NCBI GenBank assembly: GCA_014058105.1
Contig: JACGCM010000004.1
Location: 1,054,001-1,118,000, forward strand
Length of the DNA stretch: 64,000 nucleotides
Direction of reading: 5' to 3'
Origin: Kingdonia uniflora
Taxonomy: Eukaryota; Streptophyta; Magnoliopsida; Ranunculales; Circaeasteraceae
In this document: one piece after another, positions 33,699 to 45,343 of the stretch
Layout: every line of letters starts with the position of its first letter
Position numbering within the stretch: the first letter of the stretch is position 1
Made by a program: the position numbers and the translations under genes
Notes under the pieces: generated by a model
Databases searched by the model: none
Told to the model about the DNA's origin: nothing
What the model saw: only the letters and a program-made list of their open reading frames with translations

Positions 33699-33703
33699 GT
33701 TTA

Positions 33704-34280
33704 TATAGATGAGATAAAACATCCTTAATACAGGGGATATGGAAACCCCAAAGGCAAAACACACTTTGGCGCAGTGGGTTCTTAAATCCACAACATTGTC
33801 CATCTGCATCTACTTGCGCTCACTACAATAACGAGTAGTGAGTAAAGATGGTCAAACTGACAACGCCTTTTGAAAGGAAGACAAGAACATGATCATTTAC
33901 ATAGTGAGCATATTCTATACATACTACTTATCATGCAAAGTTAATAATGTGTACAGGTTAGATTGGAAAATGGGAGACTTACTATTTTATGTGTAGGGCT
34001 TCACAACAAGAACATCAACATATTCATCAACAACAAATAGCTGCAATTATGCAATTGTACAATTAATATTATTCCCTCCTCTGATACAGGTGAAAAAAAG
34101 ACTGTAAGAAATTATCAACATTGCAGGTAAGGGATTCAATATCTTATGCCTTAATTTTTCAAAGGACGCCGGTATTTGGGTTCTGAAATGCCACAATGTT
34201 GTGTTTTTTCGAGCGTTGTTATTTGTGTTGGTGAAGAGAGAATCAGTGATGCCGAGTTAGTTGGCATTTTTGTCGAGAAG
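33704..34280. other. Spacer without a recognisable gene
   Basis: Non-coding sequence between the solo LTR and the large MULE. No repeats or genes are recognised. The last bases include one copy of the MULE target-site duplication (34281-34289 follows). Confidence 0.4.
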
Positions 34281-34289
34281 TTGTAAGTT

Positions 34290-34370
34290 CAGAAATTATG
34301 AGAATAAATACTACCTTTTGTCATCTTTACAAAATCGATACTTTGACCAGCCTATTCCAAAATCGATACT
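34290..34370 (+). repeat. Left terminal inverted repeat of the large MULE
   Basis: Pairs with 51315-51395. Strong identity over the outer 47 bp, including AATAAATACTAC and TTTACAAAATC. A 25-bp word TAGTCTAATCTGCTACAGTA recurs in the subterminal region near 34450 and, in variant form, near 34623. Confidence 0.88.
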
Positions 34371-35197
34371 AAAATCAACAAATCGATAATTGTCTCACCT
34401 ACTACCCCCTAGCTGCCACCCTATTCTCTAACATTAAATGTTGATGGGTAGTCTAATCTGCTACAGTAATAAATTTACCAACTCCAACAGATTACTTAAC
34501 AAATGACAAAGCTATACCAAAACAATTACAACGATACACCTCTCAAATGACAAAGTTCTCGCATAACCAATGATAAATAATGTAGAAAAAAATAAGAAAC
34601 TATCCCACTCGAGTTGTTGAGTAGTATAATCTGCTACAGTAATAAGAGGAAAGATTTCCCCTTAAATACGCTACCAACCTTAAACAACAAAGCTGCTACA
34701 AAAATCTAAGCACGCTCTCCTTGATATACTGTTTATCTCCTTCATGTGCCAAGTCTTCCAACTATCGTTCTGTATTCGATAAAGTCCTCACACAGAGATC
34801 ATTGGGAGGAAAAGATCGTTGCTATTATATGTTATTCTTGTTGCCAAAGACCGTTGTTATCCTTCTCTCCGACTATTAAAATAATCGTTTTAGTAAATAT
34901 TATTTCTAACTCTGTATCCATCATCTTTAACTGTGTATCCACATCACAATTTGTCCCATTTATCTGAAGAAAAGATGTTATGCAAGATGATATAATTCGT
35001 ACATAATCATTTTTCTTCGACTTTTTAATCATTTGTCTTCTGTTACTACATCACTAGAATTGTTCATCGATATCATTTATTTCAGGATTCCTATCATTTG
35101 TTTGAGGGATTGCTGGAGTTCAGTTTTATATTATTTTTCTCATTTGTTTTTGGTACTTTATCACCGGAATTGTTTATTTATATCATTTGTTTCAGTG

Positions 35198-38100
35198 ATG
35201 AATGAAGTTCACCTTTATACCATTGTTCATTTTGGTGGGGATATCGTACGTCCAAAGATCGGATCAATCATTATTTATGTTGGAGGAAGTACAAAACTTA
35301 CCTCACTAAGAGCGCACTCGTCATACGAAGATTTCGTTATACTCCTTGAAAAAATAAGTAAAATTCGTCGTGCGGACTGTAACCTGTACAACTTCATTCA
35401 TGGTTGTGTATGCGCAATTTCATCAGTCCAGGACTTTACCGTAATGATCAATATGCATAAAACCAATCCGGGCACCCCCTTTCACATATGGATTGCTAAT
35501 GACCTCAGGGTACCTTCCCAGAACTCCCAAAACTTTATTTATGATTTCTGTTCTTCGGGTAAAGGGTTGTCCACCACCAAAGATACTAGTTTAGGTAGAG
35601 GCTTGCCCACCACCAAAACGAGGGGCCCTTTGCGGTATAACTCATTTCCTGATCGTGAACCTAAATACAGGGGTTACCCTAAAACAAACGGTAGAGGGCT
35701 TGATCCACGCAGGTTTAAACCTTTTTTGGATGATGAAAATGATTCTTTCGAAACTATTCGTACTAAAGTTCTTCCCTCAAATGAACCTAGTATTCCTCAA
35801 TCAAATGTTCATCTCTCAAATGAACCTGTGTTAACTAATGTTCATCAATCAAATGAACCTTTTCAAATTATCCCTACTAATGTTCCTCTCTCAAATGAAC
35901 CTTCTATTCCTCAATCAAGTATTCATCTCTCAAATGAACATGTGTTAACTAATGTTTCTCCTTTAAATGAACTTATGTTAACTAATGTTTCTTTTTCAAT
36001 TGAACCCGAACCTATCATTGGACAAACTGAAACTTCAGGTAAATTAGCAGAATTTGTCAATTGTGTGCTATGTTTTATCATTTCTTATTCAATTTTTATC
36101 ATGATAAGTAAAATATTTCTCATTTGTTCAGCTGAGTTTCGGTTTAAGCCATAGCCCAAACAGGTGAAAGATCTCATGGATTTTTGGTTCAAATCTGTTG
36201 CGTACACGGATGATCCCTATGACTTCAGTAAAAAGTTTAACATTGGTGATCTATATCGAGATAGGATTGAACTCAAAAATTACATAAGAGCTTATGCAGT
36301 TGTAAACAAGTTCAATCTCAAACATGCTCTGGGCAACGAATATAAAATCGTGGTACGTTGCAAATGTCATAAATGTTCTTGGAAGATTTATGCGACAAGG
36401 TTGGTCAGTTCTGCCATATTTAGAGTAAATACTTATTCCTCTGTGCATATTTGCATCCGAGTAGAAACTGAAGGTCGGAACGCGTATAAGGCATCGTCTA
36501 GTAGTGGGTTGCTTCTATAATCAAGCAAAAACTACGAAAAGACCTAAACTACAAACCTTCCAAAATTATTGATGATATGCAAGTTCATCACAATATTGAT
36601 GTAACATACAATCTCGTCTGGCATGTGAAAGAAAAAGCCCACGCTGAGGTATCATCACTTTATATGTTATTTGTTCTTCCATACAAGTCATTTGTACAAC
36701 ATTATTTATCACTTTTTCTCATATCATTTGGTCGACTCACTGTGCCATTTGTACTTGCCATACAAGTCATTTGTAAAACACTGTTTATCATTTATCTTCT
36801 CCACAATTTCATTTGATCTACGTAATTATTTTAAATAAGAGGTAGCTTTGAGCACGCATACCAACTACTTACGAGCTACTTTGCGAAAGTGAGGTTGGTT
36901 GACCCAGATTTTGTATTTGACATACAAACTACGAGTTGTAAGGATAAGAGATTCACAATGTGTTTTTGGTATTTTGGTCCCCCCCAAAAAACTTATAAAC
37001 TATTGAGACCAGTTGTTGTGATTGACGGAACTTTTTTAAAATAGAGATATCGTGGGACTCTACTAACAACCATCGTCATTGACCCAAGTAATCATATTTT
37101 TCCACTTGCGTTTTTGATAACAGACTTGGAGACGACCGAAAGTTGGACATACTTCCTGGAGATGTTTGGGTCTAATTTTCATGGTTATGACATTAGATTT
37201 GTCGTCATCTCTGACATGAACCCCAAAATTATTAATGTTGTACCCAAGGTGTTTCGATTTGCAATCCATACGTTTTGCGCCTTTTACATATCTAACAAAA
37301 TTAAAATTACCCTCGAAAGTACGAGGATCGCATTTAGGATAGCAGCAGAGGCCCTAACCAGCATTGATTTTGATAAACACATGAATGCTATTCGGAATAT
37401 AGATCCAGTGGGTCTCCAATACATACTTAGTATTCCCAAGGAAATATGGTATAATCTATACATTCCAATGAGTAGGTACGTTGTTACTCTTTATTGTTCA
37501 ACTTATCATTTGTTTTAAGAAAACTAGTCATTGTAACTCTATTTACATTCATATTTGTTATTTTTCCCCATTATTTTTTATATATTCTTTATTATTCCTT
37601 TTACAGTTGTATGATCCCAATTGTCATCTATTTATGCTCATTTGGCATTTGACTTATATGGTTTGTCATTTTTTCAGATACGGAGTCGCTTACGCAAATC
37701 ATGTCGAGAGTTGGAATAACGTTATTTTGAAAGTAAGAGATCTCCCTATCTATGTGTTTATTGAGGAATTGCGTAGAATCTGTTCGGAAATGTCCTACAC
37801 GTATAGGGAAGAAGCTGAGAAAAGTCTAGCTCGCTTAACGCCATGGGTTACGGATCACTGTGTGAGCAGAAAGTTTGTGGTGGATTCACTAACCTGCAGG
37901 GTTCGTACATCACGTCACTATTTTTAGATGACTAGTTATGGTTGAATCGATTCTGTAAATATTGAAGATGGTACTTGTTCTTGTCGTTGGTGGTAAACGA
38001 TGGGTATACCTTGCGAACACGGAGTACGCGCTCTGGGTCTTGTAAATGTTGATCCAACTACACGTGTCTCTGAGTACTTCACAAATAATACATACAAGGC

Positions 38101-38425
38101 TGTTTATGAACCTATATGGATTCCTATAAGAGGAATTGAGCAGTGAAATTTTTTAAAAACTGATCCACATGTTTGTGCTCCTATTCCAACAGTTCGAGCC
38201 GACCGTCTTCGCATGCAAAGAAAGGGAAGGGAAAAAATGCCCGGTCTTGTTACCAAACTAATATTTTGCAGTCGGTGTCGAAAAAATAGACACAATCGTC
38301 GTTCTTGTAAGTTTATGCCAATCCCATCCAACGATAATACATGTCCGACAATGGCACCGTCTTTTACGATGAGCACTGAGCCACCTGTCATCCCAAATGA
38401 AGATGTTGCAATCAACTTACATTGA
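35198..38425 (+). pseudogene. MURA-type MULE transposase
   Basis: ATG at 35198 follows a TTTCAG acceptor. The first coding exon (to 36038, AG/GTAAAT) has a PB1-like start (HLYTIVHFGGDIVRP) and a tandem-repeat linker. Exon 2 (from 36132) holds the MuDR DNA-binding domain (FNIGDLYRDRIELKNYIRAY and RCKCHKCSWKIYATR). The catalytic domain follows with RPVVVIDGTFLK (first Asp, about 37015), PSNHIFPLAFLITD and FVVISDMNPKI (second Asp, about 37210). After an intron ending TTTTTCAG near 37677 comes the C-terminal part with a SWIM zinc finger (CSCRWW...GIPCEHGVRAL, 37975-38030) and a zinc knuckle (CSRCRKNRHNRRSC, 38267-38310). Stops follow RFKP (36151), FLK (37042) and others, with a frameshift near 36495, so it is inactive. 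Confidence 0.88.
35760..36015 (+). repeat. Tandem peptide repeat in the transposase linker
   Basis: A unit of about 33-36 bp encodes variants of PSNEPSIPQSNVHL and LSNEPVLTNVHQ seven or so times in a row. It lies between the PB1-like start and the DNA-binding domain. Copies differ from each other, so the array is not newly formed. Confidence 0.8.
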
Positions 38426-38929
38426 TAATTTTGGGTACTCTATGTATTATTTGTTTGTATGATTTTTATTGTCAGTGTTGTAAAAAGTCATTATTTGTTT
38501 AATTGTATCTGTCATTTGTTTGCTTGTATGATCTCATTGTTTGCTTCTGAAGTGTCATTTGTGGATGAATACTTTCTCATTTGTTTGTTTCCATGATATC
38601 ATTGTTTTATTCGGAGCTGTCATTTGTTCACAAAGAATTTTCCATTTGTTCGTTTCTATTATATCATTGTGCGCCAAGAATTTTTCATTGTCTGTTGAAT
38701 TTTTATCTTCAGCTTTGTTAAGTTTATCATTAAACTTGTCCCCCCTATATCATCATTATTTTCTTACAGAACTGTGATTGTTTTATTTACCACATATCAA
38801 ACATAAACCACTACTTAACAGTAAAAAACAAATGAAATTGCACCGAACAAAACATCTTTTAATTCATACAAAGGCAAAGTACTAGTTACCGCAAAAAACG
38901 AATAAACAAAGCACCAAAGATTCAAATGT
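38426..38929. other. Spacer rich in TCATTTGTT words
   Basis: Non-coding spacer after the transposase. It contains about ten copies of CATTTGTT-type words in plus orientation and no recognisable gene. Confidence 0.6.
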
Positions 38930-39367
38930 TCACAACTCCTCCTGATTACGTTCAACACATTCCATATCGCGCTCCAAAGCCTGGATCTTTTGCTCGAGAC
39001 AACTAATCTTAGAAGCTTAGTCTTCCCACAGTTTCTTGTGCTCATCTCGGTCTAACTTTACAGCGTAAAATTGATCTTCCAAAAAGTGCATATGGAACTT
39101 GAACTCTTCATAACGCTGGTCTCTTTTTGCTATAGTTTGAGACAGTTCATCCTGGATATAATCGAACGCTTCTAATTTCTTCCTGAAGTCTTCGTAATGC
39201 TCTTTCAGCATTTGTGCCTTCTCACCGGAGACATCTTTCTCCATTAGACATAGTCTATTCAGTTTGTAGAGACGTTGGTCACGCTGATCTTTCTGCATCC
39301 CTACCGACTCAAACTAATCGTATGGAGTACTCGAAGAGACATGGCTAACTCGAGTGGAGTACGACAT
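38930..39367 (-). pseudogene. Coiled-coil protein, copy 1
   Basis: A 145-codon frame on the minus strand from ATG 39367 to TGA 38930. It begins MSYSTRVSHVSSSTPYD, then a TAG where copy 2 has Trp (DWFE). The rest is predicted coiled coil: LNRLCLMEKDVSGEKAQMLK, HYEDFRKKLEAFDYIQDELS, FLEDQFYAVKLDRDEHKKLW, then a second stop and ASKISCLEQKIQALERD. It is a paralogue of the gene at 39909-40343, in the same orientation. I do not know a named function; the protein looks like a small dimerising factor. Two stops make this copy defective. Confidence 0.65.
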
Positions 39368-39908
39368 TTTTCTTCAGAAGTTAAAAAGAGTTTATGGTTT
39401 AGGGTTTGAATAGTTGAAGAGTAGAGTAGCTTATTTGAACTTAAAACTTTTATAAGGGGAGTTGAATGCATTGGGAAGGGACGCGTGTCGGATTACTCGT
39501 TGTATAGGGTAAAAGTTATTATTACTTTGTTCGGCACTGTCGTTTCTTGTTGTACACGCAAGTAATATGAGTATTTAAACTGAGTTGTCTAATCAATTAT
39601 CATTACTTGTCACATCGATTTGTCATATGTTAAAGATAAGTTCGCATTTGTTTTTATGCTATATATCATTATATCTTTCCTGAACTGTCATTTTTTCACG
39701 ATAATGTATTATTTGTCTGTTCAAATGTTATCACCAGTTTTGCTAAGTTCAACATCTATCTACCATTGTTCATGGAGTCTTTATCATTGGTTTGGTTCCC
39801 TTATATCATTTACTTTTGATGGAACTTCCCTAGAGAAAAACCGAAATGAAGCAAAACAAATGTTCATACTAATAACAACAATAAAAAAACTAAAAGCAAC
39901 CTAAATGT

Positions 39909-40343
39909 TCACAACTTCTCACTTGAGTAATTCTGATCACGTTTCATAGCCATGATCTTCTGCTCGAGACAGCTAATTTTACAGGCTGACTCATCCCACA
40001 GTTTCTTGTACTCATCCTGGTCCAACTTTAGAGCGCAGAGCTGATCTTCCAAGAAGCGGATATGAAACTTAAATCCTTCAGAACGCTCTCTTTTCTTTTT
40101 TATAACTTTATCTAGTTCTTGATCCATTTCATCGAGCTCTCCTAATTTTTCCTTGAACTCTTCATAATTCTCTTTCAACAACTGTGCCTTTTCACTGGTG
40201 ATATCCTTCTCCATTAGGCAAATTCTATTCAACGTGAAGAGACGTTCGTCAGCCTGATCTTCCTCAATCCCTGCCGCCTCAAACCAATCTTGAGGGGTAC
40301 GGGATGAGGCACGGCTAAATTGAGTGGAATGGGAGTGCGATAT
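39909..40343 (-). CDS. Coiled-coil protein, copy 2 (start codon altered)
   Basis: Open for about 144 codons from 40343 to the TGA at 39909. The codon aligned to the ATG of copy 1 is ATA, so translation could only begin at a later Met such as 40232 or at a non-AUG codon. Residues include SRASSRTPQDWFEAAGIEED, LNRICLMEKDITSEKAQLLK, FKEKLGELDEMDQELDKVIK and FLEDQLCALKLDQDEYKKLW: a charged heptad-like coiled coil with no membrane segment. It is about 60-65 percent identical to copy 1 by eye. The gene lies head to head with the GRF zinc-finger gene, about 380 bp apart, so they could share a promoter region. Confidence 0.55.
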   Translation of the reverse strand: MSHSHSTQFSRASSRTPQDWFEAAGIEEDQADERLFTLNRICLMEKDITSEKAQLLKENYEEFKEKLGELDEMDQELDKVIKKKRERSEGFKFHIRFLEDQLCALKLDQDEYKKLWDESACKISCLEQKIMAMKRDQNYSSEKL

Positions 40344-40722
40344 ATCTTGAGAAGTTTTAAAGAGTGTAGGATTAGAGCTTTAGTTTAGGATTTTTTTTAT
40401 ACTTGGTTGAATTAGGACTTTGAATCACGTGTGGCAGGGTTTAGGGCTTAGTATTTAGAGTGGCAGGAACCATGTAGATGTTTTGGTTGGATAACTTGTT
40501 GTAAACGTAATCAAAGTTGACTTTAAGAATGACTTGTCACATCGTCTGTAAAGGCAAAAATCTATTGGCTTTACAGTGGGGGATATAGCATTTGTTGTGA
40601 CCAAGGGTATCATCATAATGTGTTAATTTTCATTTCTTTATAAACAGCTTGTCATAACCTTATACTACATAACCTGTATACTTGCTTCCAGTTCTCAAGC
40701 ATTACATACTTCCCTACCAACG

Positions 40723-41160
40723 ATGCATTCCCTTATTTGCTGGTGCGGTGAAAATTGTGATCTTCGTCTCTCACGCACAAGCCTCAACCCTAACCGTTGG
40801 TTCTGTCAATGCGCTCATAAAATTTGTAGGTGTGGTTTATGGGCGTGGGTAGATGAGGTAAAAAAGTGTGATTGTGGTCTCATTTACAGAGTCTCTAAAC
40901 TGCTCGGTAAGAGATTTTACCATTGCTCACAATATCATTGTCAGTTCAAAACTTGGTTTCGAGAATCCTCTATGCCCGATGATTCTAAAAGGCCACAATC
41001 GTCAACGGCAGAAGATATCACAAATTCTGGCCAAGGGAGTAATCAGATCCTCGACACTATTACATCTGAAACTTACACTCAATTAAGGATCTCGGAGGTC
41101 AGAACGGAGATGCTGCAATATTTTTGGCCCAAGTTAAAATCTCTAGATCTTAACAAGTAG
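40723..41160 (+). CDS. GRF-type zinc finger protein, intact 145 residues
   Basis: ATG at 40723 to TAG at 41160 without a stop. Two GRF-like units are visible: ICWCGENCDLRLSRTSLNPN followed by RWFCQCAHKICRCGLWAWVD, then CDCGLIYRVSKLLGKRFYHC followed by FKTWF. The Cys pattern and the RT...NP.R.F/W..C and W residues fit GRF fingers, which bind single-stranded nucleic acid in some DNA-repair proteins. Plants have many small GRF proteins of unknown role (the At4g04775-like group). The C-terminal third is Ser/Thr-rich and ends in a short helix-prone segment. It is the best preserved gene in the MULE. The family call is firm; its role in transposition is inference. Confidence 0.8.
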   Translation: MHSLICWCGENCDLRLSRTSLNPNRWFCQCAHKICRCGLWAWVDEVKKCDCGLIYRVSKLLGKRFYHCSQYHCQFKTWFRESSMPDDSKRPQSSTAEDITNSGQGSNQILDTITSETYTQLRISEVRTEMLQYFWPKLKSLDLNK

Positions 41161-41584
41161 AGAAATATGTAAGAGTGAAATGTAATATTCATTATCCTTA
41201 TTGACGTTAATTTTTGGCATTAGAATGTTAAACTCTTAAGGATCAAATGATAAATCATATATAGCAAATGACAAAATTTCAATAATACCATGCAATTTTT
41301 GGATTTTAAATGACAAAAACCACAAAACAAATGATATATCGCTCACTTTTGGATGACATATAGTTTATTAAATAACAAATATATTTTCAATGTTTTTTCA
41401 TTTCCAATGAGTTTCGTCAGCATTTAATACTACTGTGTTTGAATTCATTCTGACATTGGGATTTGGAACTCAGCATTAAATACTGCTGTGGTTTGCAGTG
41501 CTATGGTATTAATACTGATGTGGTTTATTTGGCAAGTACCTCTTTATTCCTTATTTAATCTTGTGTATCTACTCTGTAAAGAAG

Positions 41585-41761
41585 ATGGTGTCCACCAGAC
41601 GCCAAACGTACAAGTCTAGGGTTCTTGCCAGGATACAAGAGCTAGGACTTAGATACTTTGAGACCCAGTCCCTTGAGCTTCCTACTTCCATTCTAGTGCG
41701 TCCTACCATCCATGGGATGACGTATGAACAGATGAAAGAGGCGGACGACGATTACTATTAA
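41585..41761 (+). CDS. Small basic-to-acidic ORF of unknown function
   Basis: A 58-codon frame starting MVSTRRQTYKSRVLARIQEL and ending EQMKEADDDYY, then TAA. It lies about 420 bp downstream of the GRF gene on the same strand. A possible further exon follows a TTGAGTAG acceptor near 41895 and encodes a Gly-rich and Pro-rich tail (RIRGRDSGGGEGYGGGDGGG, then PPPPPPSA) ending at about 41999. I do not recognise it. Confidence 0.35.
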   Translation: MVSTRRQTYKSRVLARIQELGLRYFETQSLELPTSILVRPTIHGMTYEQMKEADDDYY

Positions 41762-42499
41762 ATGCAATGCTTTTACTATATGGTGACGTCGGAGTAGGGG
41801 ATGAGAATTGGTCATCGTCTTCTGGCAGAGGATGCTGTAATAACGATCGATAAAGCGGTTGGTATACGTTTGTTGATGTCTTGTTGTTATCTTGAGTAGG
41901 ATCAGAGGAAGAGATAGTGGTGGTGGTGAGGGTTACGGAGGAGGAGACGGTGGTGGTGGTAGAGGAGACCGGCCACCACCACCACCTCCGAGTGCATAAA
42001 CTGATGTAATGTAATGTAAATTAAAAGTTAAAAGTAAATTGATGTAATGTAAATTAAAAGTTGTACAATATTTGAGCTAATGAATATTTTTTTTGTGCCT
42101 AATGAGTTCTGGGAAGGAAGGTACCTTAAGTTATAAACAAGTAATATCATTCATTTATATAATCTTTTTCATTTGTTATATCTTCTTTGTCATTCGTATA
42201 GTGCAGAATTGTTTGAATGACTAGTCTGTATAGTTGGATTATTATTAATTTTTCACTTCTTATGTATGATTTGGCATTTGTTATTATCGATTTGTCATTT
42301 GTTTCATATGATATGACATTTATTATCCTCGATTTGTCATTTGTAATATATGATTTGGCATTTTGTGATCAGAGATTATGGCTAAGTGTCTGGAGTAGTT
42401 ACTTGGGGAAGAGTGGAAGAGACGCATCGATTGACGTTTGTCAGTTTGAAAACTTAAAAATTTGTATCACCAAGTCTTAATACTCCGACCCCTCCATCT

Positions 42500-42535
42500 T
42501 CCTCCATCATTTCTCTCTCTCTCTCTCTCTCTCTC
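42500..42535. repeat. CT microsatellite
   Basis: A run of about twelve CT dinucleotides in the unmatched part of the palindrome's left arm. Confidence 0.85.
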
Positions 42536-42594
42536 AAGTCTCAGGACTCTCAACAATGTCGATTTTCCTTTAATTAACTCCCCCAATAACGCAC

Positions 42595-42855
42595 TATAGT
42601 GATAATGATGAGGGGGAGCAACAAACTGACTATATTTTAGACGAATGTCCCGAAGAGGACTTCGACGTCGAGTAAGACTGGGAGTTGTTAGAGGGTGGTG
42701 GTGGTGATGATGATGAGGAAGATGATGATGAGGAAGATGATGATGGCGATGGTGATGATAATGGTGGTGATGATGATGATGATGATGACGGTGATGATGC
42801 GGATGATGAAGATGATGAACCTCCTCCTTAGAAGAAGGGGAGGAGGTTGTATTAG
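42595..42855 (+). pseudogene. Acidic Asp/Gly-rich low-complexity ORF fragment
   Basis: A plus-strand frame encodes EGEQQTDYILDECPEEDFDV, a TAA stop, then a run of Asp, Glu and Gly from GAT/GGT trinucleotide repeats, ending PPP and TAG. It could be the last exon of an acidic nuclear protein whose repeats have expanded. Without upstream exons this is uncertain. Confidence 0.35.
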
Positions 42856-45343
42856 GTTATTTTAGTTTTGGCTTTTTGGAGGGAAATTGGTTGGGAAGAA
42901 GCCTTGAAACATACATTTATTGGGGGGTTTTTAAAGGTTTTTATGATGATAAATGTTAATGAATAATAGTCTTGAATGTTAAATGTATAGTTTTAAATCT
43001 CTTGAATGCTGAATGTTGAATCTTTTCGTGGTCATTATTTCGGGTCAAAAAACTAATTAACCTTTAATCAGAGATTTGTCATTTCTTATTTATGATTTGT
43101 CATTTGTTATATGTGATTTGGCATTTGTTAGGATATTTGTCATTTGTTATATATAATTTGGCATTTGTTATCTCTGATATATCATTCGTTATATATTATT
43201 TGTTTTTTAGATTTGCTATTTGTTATAAATGATTTGGCATTTGTTATAAAGAATTTGTTCATTTGTTGATTATGATTTATTATTTAGTATCCATGATTTG
43301 TCATTTGTAAGAGCATCTCTAACCGCATGGTATGTTACACTTTTCACATAATTATGCAAAAAATACTACTTGGGGAGTGGTATGTTCATACTACTTTTGT
43401 AGCTCCCCTACAAATATTTCTTCTCTTCCTTTCTTTTTTATCTCTAATAAAGGAACATTGTGGGTCCCAATTTTGAATAAAAATCTTCTTTCTCTCACAT
43501 ATAAATTTGGCGATAAATTCGTTATTAATAATTTATCATTTGTTGGCCTATATTTATCATTTGTTACCAATAATTTGTCATTTGTTAACTATTTATGGTA
43601 TATTTGGTTCTTTGAACAATTGCCTTGTGTTTGTATGATAGTAGTCTTCATTTGAACTGAAAAAAATTAGGTATCAATAATTTGTCATTTGTTCACCATA
43701 ATTTGTCATTTGTTAGCCATTATTTGTCATTTGTTAACCATCTATGGTCTATTTGGTTATTTGAACATTTGAATTGTGTTTTTATGATAGTAGTCTTCAT
43801 TTGAACAAAAAAAAAATAGGTATCAATAATTTATCATTTGTTGGCTTTGATTTGTCATTTGTTAGCCATGATTTGTTATTTGTTAACCATTTATGGTCTA
43901 TTTGGTTATTTGAACATTTGTATTGTGTTTGCATGATGGTAGTCTTCATTTGAACTCAAAAAAATTAGGTATCAATAATTTTCCATTTGTTAGCCATGAT
44001 TTGTCATTTGTTAACCATCTATGGTCTATTTGGTTCTTTGGACATTTGTATTGTGTTATTTGAACATTTGGTTCTTTGAATAATACAAATGACAAATAAT
44101 GGCTAACAAATGACAAATCAATGCCAATAAATGACAAATTATTGATAACCAATTTTTTTAAAGTACACATGCTGTCCACTAACAAATGAACACAATACAA
44201 ATGTTCAAAGAACCATATAGACCATAGATGGTGAACAAATGACAAATTATTGGTAATAAATGACAAATATAGGCCAACAAATGATAAATTATTGATACCT
44301 AATTTTTTTGAGTTCAAATAAAGACTACTATCATTCAAACACAATACAAATGTTTAAAGAACCAAATAGACTATAGATGGTTAACAAATGACAAATCATG
44401 GGTAATAAATGACAAATAATGGTGAACAAATGACAAAGTATTGATACCTATTTTTTTTTAGTTCAAATAAAGACTACTATCATACAAGCACAATATAAAT
44501 GTTCAAAGAACCAAATTGACCATAGATGGTGAACAAATGATAAATTATTGGTAACAAATAACAAATCAAGACCAACAAATGATAAATTATTGATACCTAA
44601 TTTTTTTGAGTTCAAATGAAGACTACTATCATGCAAACACAATACAATTGTTCAAAGAACCAAATAGACCATAGATAGTTAATAAATGACAAATTATTGG
44701 TAACAAATGACAAATATAGGCCAACAAATGACAAATCATTGGGACCCACGATGTTCCTTTATTAGAGAGAAAAAAGAAAGGGAGAGAGGAAATATTTTTT
44801 GGGGAGCCACAAAAGTAGTATGAATATACCACTCTCCAAGTAGGGTTTTTTACATAATTATATGAAAAGTGTAACATACCATGTTGTTAGAGATTCTCTT
44901 ACAAATGACAAATTATGGATAATAAATGACAAATGACAGTCGATAAATGAAGAATCTTGTATATTAAATGCCAAATCATTTATAGCAAATGACAAATCTA
45001 TAAAATAAATAATATATAACAAATGATATATCATAGATAACAAATGATAAATATCAGATAACCAATTCTAAATCATATATAACAAATGACAAATATACTA
45101 TAACAAATGCCAAATCACATATAAAAAATGACAAATCTATATTAACAAATGCCAAATCTTACATAAGAAATTAAAACTTAATAATAATCCAACTATACAG
45201 ACTAGCCATTCTAACAATTATGTACTATACGAATGACAAAAAAGATGTAACCAATGAGAAAGATTATATAATTGAATGATATTACTTGTTTATAACTTTA
45301 CAAAATTACAGAAATTATACATATTTCAACAGCAAAATGGATG

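Larger units (their letters stand above)
42124..45305. repeat. Large internal palindrome of the MULE, 3.2 kb
   Basis: The left arm (42124-42368 and 43067-44088) is matched in inverted orientation by the right arm (about 44093-45305). Landmarks are AAGTTATAAACAAGTAATAT at the outer edge, GACTAGTCTGTATAGTTGGA, and AATAAAGGAACATTGTGGGT further in. The centre lies near 44090. About 700 bp in the left arm (42369-43066) has no partner on the right, so it was inserted on the left or lost on the right. Both arms are dense in GATTTGTCATTTGTTA-like words. Confidence 0.8.

Noticed and set aside
38104..38415. 103-residue minus-strand ORF
   Set aside because: It is antisense to the SWIM and zinc-knuckle part of the MULE transposase.
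43332..45043. ORFs of 61-132 residues with NNLSFVGLYLSF-type repeats
   Set aside because: They are translations of the repeated TTTGTCATTTGTT words in both palindrome arms, not genes.
42124..45305. CRISPR-like array of short repeats and spacers
   Set aside because: Repeats are short, irregular and inverted around a centre, spacers are not of fixed size, and the sequence is plant nuclear DNA.
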